DNA from: Paludibacteraceae bacterium
GTDB taxonomy: Bacteria; Bacteroidota; Bacteroidia; Bacteroidales; Paludibacteraceae
Assembly: GCA_017430235.1 (NCBI GenBank)
Contig: JAFRNH010000021.1
Span: forward strand, 1-36,170
Direction of reading: 5' to 3'
Length of the DNA stretch: 36,170 nt
A program made the position numbers and the translations under genes. The notes beneath the pieces are model-generated. The model did not search any database. It was not told the origin of the DNA and saw only the letters and a program-made list of their open reading frames with translations. Positions 31,528 through 36,170 of this stretch are shown here, one piece after another; position 1 is the stretch's first letter, and the number at the start of each line of letters is the position of its first letter.

Positions 31528-33984
31528 CTACATCGGATCTACATCGACATTGACAACAACATTTTTGTAGGCCTTCTGTGCCAATAATTCATTCGTCAAT
31601 TCTTTCAGCAGTTCTTTTGCTCTATCGAAGGATGCTTGAGCTTCCACCTTCAACATGATTTTTTTCAGGTAATATGTCTGAATACGAGAAACCAACGGTT
31701 TATCTGGTCCATAGACTCTATCGCCAAAGACCTTTCTCATGCCATCGGCAAGGCAATTGGAGGCTCCTTCCAATACGCGTGGGTCTTTCGACTTCAAATA
31801 GACAAATATCAGTCGATAGTAAGGTGGATATTTATATTCATAACGTTCTATCATCTGCTGATGGAACATTCCCTGATAATCATTCTGCCGAACCATTTGC
31901 ACAACGGGATGGTCGGGGGCTCCCGTTTGAAGCACTACAATGCCTCGATTGTTTTTCCTACCTGCACGTCCTGCCACCTGCGAAAACATCTGGAAGGAAC
32001 GCTCGAACGAACGGAAATCAGGGAAGTTCAAGGTAGAATCGGCATTCATAATTCCTACCAAGCGAACTCGTTCAAAGTCCAATCCTTTGGAAATCATCTG
32101 CGTTCCAACTAGTATATCAATTTCTCCTTGTTCAAATTGGGAGATGATTCCTTCGTAGCTTTTACGTGATTTGGCAACATCCAAATCCAGACGTGCCACC
32201 TTCGCCTCTGGGAAGAGTTGTTCCACCTCATCTTCAATCTGCTCGGTACCCAAACCTACGGGCGATAAGGTGGGGTTACCACATGCCGGACAGGTATAGG
32301 GAACGGGTATTGAATAGCCACAATAGTGGCAGACCAACTGATTGGTATTCTTATGATACGACAAACTGATATCACAGTTCATGCAACGTGGTGCGGCAGA
32401 ACAGGTGCGACACTCCATATAGGGGGAATAGCCTCGTCTGTTCTGAAACAGGATGATTTGCTCCTTTCGTTCCAAAGCCTTTCTCATTTGCGAAAGCAAC
32501 AACGGAGTGAAATGCATCACCATCTCCTTCTTGCGCCTTGCCTCCTTAACGTCCGCCACAAGGATCTCTGGCATCTCAATGCCTTCGTAGCGCTCCATCA
32601 ACTCCACAAAGCCATACTTTCCTTTCTGTGCATTCGTATAGGATTCGATAGAGGGGGTTGCCGACCCCAACAAAACGTTTCCATGCATGATATGTCCTAA
32701 AACAATAGCGGCATTACCTGCATGATAGCGCGGAGCTGGATCAAATTGCTTATAGGAGTTTTCATGCTCCTCATCCACAATCACCAATCCTAAATCTTTG
32801 AATGGCAAGAAGACGGATGAACGGACACCTAAGATTACCTTCACATCTGAATGGTCGTCTAACAGTCGCTTCCACACCTCCACTCGCTCTGCATCGGAGA
32901 ACTTCGAATGGTAGACCAGCAAGCTGTTTCCTAACACGCGACGTAATCGATTGGTAATCTGAGTGGTTAGAGCAATCTCTGGCAATAGGAACAACACCTG
33001 CTTTCCTTGCTCCATCATGTGTTGTATCAAGTGAAGATAGATCTCCGTTTTTCCTGATGATGTGACACCATGCAACAGAACGGTTTGTTTCTCTGTAAAC
33101 TGTTGCAAAATACTTTCATACACCCGTTGTTGAACTTCTGATAATGGGGAGAGGGGGTTCACCTCATTCACCTTAGCATTCAATCGTCCGACCTCTTTCT
33201 TATATACTTCAAGCACACCCTTCTTTTCAAGTGTGCTAAGAGCAGAGGTAGAATCGCATCGTTTCAGCAATTCTCTTTTGGAAACCTCCTGCAAATCTCG
33301 TTTCTGAAGGAACTGCGAAAGTTGCAGATAGGTCATTATCATCTGTTCCTGCTTAGGATATTTAGCAAGCGTATCGATAAGGGAGGAGAGTTGCTCCTCT
33401 TTATGATAGAATTCAGAAAGACGCACAAAGAAATCCATTTTAGGTTTATACTTCTCTTCAATGGATTCCGTAATCTCAACCGCACCCATTTCCATCATAC
33501 GTTTTACGAGAGGCAAGACATTCTTCATATCCATTGCCTTGTTCAGTTCGCTAATGGGAACCGACTTCTTACCCAACAAGTCCAACAAGAGTTGTTCTCT
33601 ATCCTTCAATGGCGAAGAGGCCTCAAAATCAGGTACGGCAGATATAATCGTTTCACTCTCCATCTTAAGTCCGGACGGCAGCGCTGCCTTGAAGACTTCA
33701 CCCAACGTACATTGATAGTACTTGGCAATCCACTCCCATAGTTTCAGTTGTTGTGGACGAACAATGCTTTGAGAGTCCAGAAGGGCAATCACCTCTTTCA
33801 CCTCAAAGCCCTCTGGCTCTGTAAAATGAACGTTATAGATCAGCGCCGTATAGAATTTACTTTTCTGAAACGGCACAATCACACGTGCACCCACCTTAGC
33901 TTCCGACTGTAGTTCTTCTGGCATTCTATACGTATAGGTATTTGCCAAAGCCAATGGTAATATGACGTCGATGTACATTTGCAT
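31528..33984 (-). CDS. priA: Primosomal protein N' (replication restart helicase)
   Basis: The 818-residue protein restarts stalled replication forks as a 3'-5' DNA helicase. It has the N-terminal DNA-binding domain (VILPLALANTYTYRMPEELQ), helicase motifs GVTSSGKTEIYL and VDEEHENSYKQ, and SATPSIESY. A zinc-binding cluster with eight Cys follows (CRTCSAAPRCMNC, CHYCG, CPACGNP), then motif VI-like SQVAGRAGR. Length and order are standard. The short gap after glyS holds a terminator, so priA is probably transcribed separately. Confidence 0.97.
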   Translation of the reverse strand: MQMYIDVILPLALANTYTYRMPEELQSEAKVGARVIVPFQKSKFYTALIYNVHFTEPEGFEVKEVIALLDSQSIVRPQQLKLWEWIAKYYQCTLGEVFKAALPSGLKMESETIISAVPDFEASSPLKDREQLLLDLLGKKSVPISELNKAMDMKNVLPLVKRMMEMGAVEITESIEEKYKPKMDFFVRLSEFYHKEEQLSSLIDTLAKYPKQEQMIMTYLQLSQFLQKRDLQEVSKRELLKRCDSTSALSTLEKKGVLEVYKKEVGRLNAKVNEVNPLSPLSEVQQRVYESILQQFTEKQTVLLHGVTSSGKTEIYLHLIQHMMEQGKQVLFLLPEIALTTQITNRLRRVLGNSLLVYHSKFSDAERVEVWKRLLDDHSDVKVILGVRSSVFLPFKDLGLVIVDEEHENSYKQFDPAPRYHAGNAAIVLGHIMHGNVLLGSATPSIESYTNAQKGKYGFVELMERYEGIEMPEILVADVKEARRKKEMVMHFTPLLLSQMRKALERKEQIILFQNRRGYSPYMECRTCSAAPRCMNCDISLSYHKNTNQLVCHYCGYSIPVPYTCPACGNPTLSPVGLGTEQIEDEVEQLFPEAKVARLDLDVAKSRKSYEGIISQFEQGEIDILVGTQMISKGLDFERVRLVGIMNADSTLNFPDFRSFERSFQMFSQVAGRAGRKNNRGIVVLQTGAPDHPVVQMVRQNDYQGMFHQQMIERYEYKYPPYYRLIFVYLKSKDPRVLEGASNCLADGMRKVFGDRVYGPDKPLVSRIQTYYLKKIMLKVEAQASFDRAKELLKELTNELLAQKAYKNVVVNVDVDPM

Positions 33985-34024
33985 GAGGGAAACGTTCGAT
34001 GATGGATTGATATGTTTTAAATTT

Positions 34025-34060
34025 TAAAAAAGAGGACCCAGCTATAGCAGAGTCCTCTTT
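34025..34060 (-). terminator. Terminator of glyS
   Basis: On the minus strand AAAGAGGACTCTGC pairs with GCTGGGTCCTCTTT (one G-T and one T-T pair) around TATA, with a T-run after it. It lies between glyS and priA. Confidence 0.85.
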
Positions 34061-34082
34061 GCTTTATTGGTTTTGGTTTGGA

Positions 34083-35629
34083 TTAACCAACAATCTTCTT
34101 ATATAGATTACGCATATTGACCGCATCACCAATAATCTTATGTAGATCTTCGATTTTCACACGGTCTTGCTCCATTGTGTCACGATAACGCAATGTTACA
34201 GTGTTATCGGTCAAAGTCTGATGATCGACAGTCACACAGAAAGGTGTTCCGATAGCATCTTGACGACGATAACGTTTTCCGATGGTATCTTTCTCCTCAT
34301 AAGCGCACTTGTAATCGAACTTCAACTCGTTCATGATTTCAGCTGCCTTCTCAGGGAGACCATCTTTCTTCAACAATGGAAGGATAGCACACTTAACAGG
34401 AGCTAATGCAGGAGGCAAAGTCAAGACAACACGTTTGTCGCCACCTTCAAGAGCCTCTTCCTTGTAAGAGCCAGCCATAACAGAGAGGAACATACGGTCC
34501 ACACCGATGGAAGTCTCGATAACATAAGGAATGTAAGATTTGTTCTCTTCTGGATCAAAGTATTCCAATTTCTTCTTAGAGAACTCACCATGACGAGACA
34601 AATCCCAGTTGGTACGAGAGTGAATACCCTCAACCTCTTTGAATCCGAATGGCATTTGGAATTCGATATCAGTAGCTGCATTAGCATAGTGAGCCAACTT
34701 ATCATGGTCGTGGAAACGATATTTCTGGTCGCCCAAGCCTAATGACTTATGCCATTTCATACGGAACTCTTTCCAGTGCTTGAACCACTCCATTTCCGTA
34801 CCTGGTTTGCAGAAGAACTGCATCTCCATTTGCTCGAACTCACGCATACGGAAGATAAACTGACGAGCAACGATCTCATTACGGAAAGCCTTACCAATCT
34901 GAGCGATACCAAAAGGAATTTTCATACGACCCGTTTTTTGCACGTTCAAGAAGTTAGTAAAGATACCCTGACAAGTCTCAGGACGAAGATAGATGGTAGT
35001 AGTGCTATCTGCAGTAGAACCAACCTCTGTCTTAAACATCAAGTTAAATTGCTTAACATCTGTCCAGTTCTTTGTTCCACTAATAGGACATACGATATCC
35101 TCATCCAAGATGATCTGTTTCAGTTCATCCAAATTATTATCGTTCAATGCTTTTGCAAAACGAGCATGAAGAGCGTCACGTTTCTCAATGTGTTCCAACA
35201 CACGAGGGTTGGTGCTTTTAAACTTCTCCTCATCAAAGGCGTCTCCAAACTTCTTGGCAGCTTTTCCACCTCTTTGTTAATCTTGTCATCATACTTGGCA
35301 ATCTGATCTTCAATCAACACATCAGCACGATAACGTTTCTTTGAATCACGGTTGTCAATCAACGGATCATTGAACGCATCTACGTGTCCGGAAGCCTTCC
35401 ATGTAGTAGGGTCCATGAAAATTGCCGCATCAATTCCGACAATATTCTGGTGCAACAGTGTCATACTATCCCACCAAAATTTCTTAATATTATTCTTCAA
35501 CTCGACACCATTCTGACCATAGTCATATACAGCGCCTAAACCACCATAGATCTCACTTGAAGGGAATACAAAACCATACTCTTTACAGTGAGACACTAAC
35601 TGTTTAAAAACATCTTCTTGAGAAGCCAT
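34083..35629 (-). pseudogene. glyS: Glycyl-tRNA synthetase with a single-base frameshift
   Basis: The gene encodes a class II alpha2-type glycyl-tRNA synthetase in two pieces. The N-terminal piece starts [20 protein letters not shown] and reads correctly to KINKEVEK. It then changes frame; the other frame resumes [35 protein letters not shown] and continues to the normal end (KIIGDAVNMRNLYKKIVG). Motif 2-like FRNEIVARQFIFRMREFEQM and motif 3-like ETSIGVDRMFLSVMAGS are intact. Adding one base to the T4 run at 35262-35265 restores a 515-residue protein. The gene is essential, so a sequencing error in a homopolymer is more likely than a true loss. Confidence 0.93.
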
Positions 35630-35686
35630 ATCTATTTTTATATTATTTATTTATTTTCTTTGTTTTAGCTATTGCCAAATCGAGCG

Positions 35687-35694
35687 CAAAATTA
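35687..35694 (-). promoter_or_regulatory. Probable -7 box of glyS
   Basis: TAATTTTG on the minus strand, 57 nt before the ATG, fits TAnnTTTG; no clear -33 match. Confidence 0.5.
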
Positions 35695-35733
35695 GTTTTT
35701 TTTCTCATAAAACATAATTTATGTACGGAAGGA

Positions 35734-36170
35734 TTATTTTACAATCACTTTATTCGTCTTCTCTTGCCCGTTCACCAAAAATCTGACCACATAAACACCT
35801 TGTTTGCATGGCAGAGAAAGGATGGATCTCTTCTCCTTTGTCATGCGATGCACGCATACGCCATTCACGTCATACACGCATATATCCATGCTGTTTTCCG
35901 CCAGATTATAGATCTTTATGTTGTTTCGTTCACCAAAGACATAAGACATGGCATCCACATTCTGCTCTGTCACCTCCGATTCCTCTCCTGTTGCATTATA
36001 TGTGTATGGGAATGCCAACACACGCCATTCGCGATGGGCATTCTCGCCTGTTACGCCCGCTTCCCAAACACCCACACTTGTGCCCGATGCGGTATTAACA
36101 CCTTCCAAATCAAACAACTTACCATTTGAGGCAGATATCACTTTGAAACAACAATCATCCAACGCCTCAA
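35734..36170 (-). CDS. C-terminal part of a type IX-secreted, ricin-type lectin-like protein
   Basis: The frame is open to the window edge, so the N-terminus is missing; the TTG at 36162 is not a credible start. The visible ~145 residues begin with a ricin-B-lectin-like unit (FKVISASNGKLFDLEGVNTA, SGTSVGVWEAGVTGENAHRE, WRVL). They end in a type A T9SS sorting domain (IKIYNLAENSMDICVYDVNG, then LPCKQGVYVVRFLVNGQEKT and KVIVK). Such tails send proteins through the PorSS to the cell surface. Enzymatic domains, if any, lie outside the window. Confidence 0.8.
   Translation of the reverse strand, partial: EALDDCCFKVISASNGKLFDLEGVNTASGTSVGVWEAGVTGENAHREWRVLAFPYTYNATGEESEVTEQNVDAMSYVFGERNNIKIYNLAENSMDICVYDVNGVCVHRMTKEKRSILSLPCKQGVYVVRFLVNGQEKTNKVIVK

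Noticed and set aside
34749-35306. 185-residue plus-strand reading frame
   Set aside because: It is antisense to glycyl-tRNA synthetase, whose sequence explains it.

Overview
The window looks like the chromosome of a member of the Bacteroidales (Bacteroidota). Supporting signs are promoter boxes of the TAnnTTTG type with TTTG about 18-20 nt upstream, almost no Shine-Dalgarno sequences, a type IX secretion C-terminal tail, a CotH/lamin-tail surface protein, a korDABC-type 2-oxoacid:ferredoxin oxidoreductase operon, meso-diaminopimelate dehydrogenase, and AAA-ATPase/nuclease-fold genes typical of this phylum. I cannot name the genus from the sequence alone.

Layout. 1-2010: 3' part of a CotH surface protein. 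2090-4750: four-gene 2-oxoacid:ferredoxin oxidoreductase operon ending in a strong terminator. 4838-7629: three membrane proteins of unknown function, with dispersed palindromes between them. 7770-10121: metE, with an odd Cys/His-rich insert. 10349-11962: an EamA transporter abutting a DUF2461 gene. 12009-13562: AAA-ATPase/PD-(D/E)XK protein. 13810-16433: glutamine-dependent nadE followed by a small lipoprotein. 16648-17971: a DUF4143-type ATPase preceded by a 33-bp tandem repeat. 18072-23405 (minus strand): an effector island. It holds an uncharacterised protein, a DUF4280 PAAR-like spike protein, an HNH/ENDO VII-type toxin, a large immunity candidate, a broken or orphan second toxin tip and a second paralogous immunity candidate. 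23693-26459: a WG-repeat protein with a probable 3' frameshift, then an Abi_2 (AbiD/AbiF) HEPN gene flanked on both sides by near-identical promoter-hairpin elements. 26742-29070: ddh and gdhA. 29428-33984: low-molecular-weight phosphatase, RhlE-type helicase with a REP array in its leader, and priA. 34083-35629: glycyl-tRNA synthetase with a one-base frameshift. 35734-36170: C-terminal part of a type IX-secreted protein.

The strongest candidate for an undescribed system is the Abi_2 gene at 25432-26349. A 61-bp element lies just upstream and again just downstream (one mismatch, in the predicted apical loop). Each copy has its own Bacteroides-type promoter and a hairpin ending in a T-run, so each could make a small structured RNA of about 55-60 nt. 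This layout resembles reported AbiF toxin/non-coding-RNA pairs. The second notable region is the toxin-immunity island, whose two immunity candidates each contain three copies of one domain.

Two reading frames (glyS and the WG protein) are broken at A/T homopolymers. Because glyS is essential, homopolymer sequencing error is the first explanation to test, and it should be kept in mind for the rest of the window.
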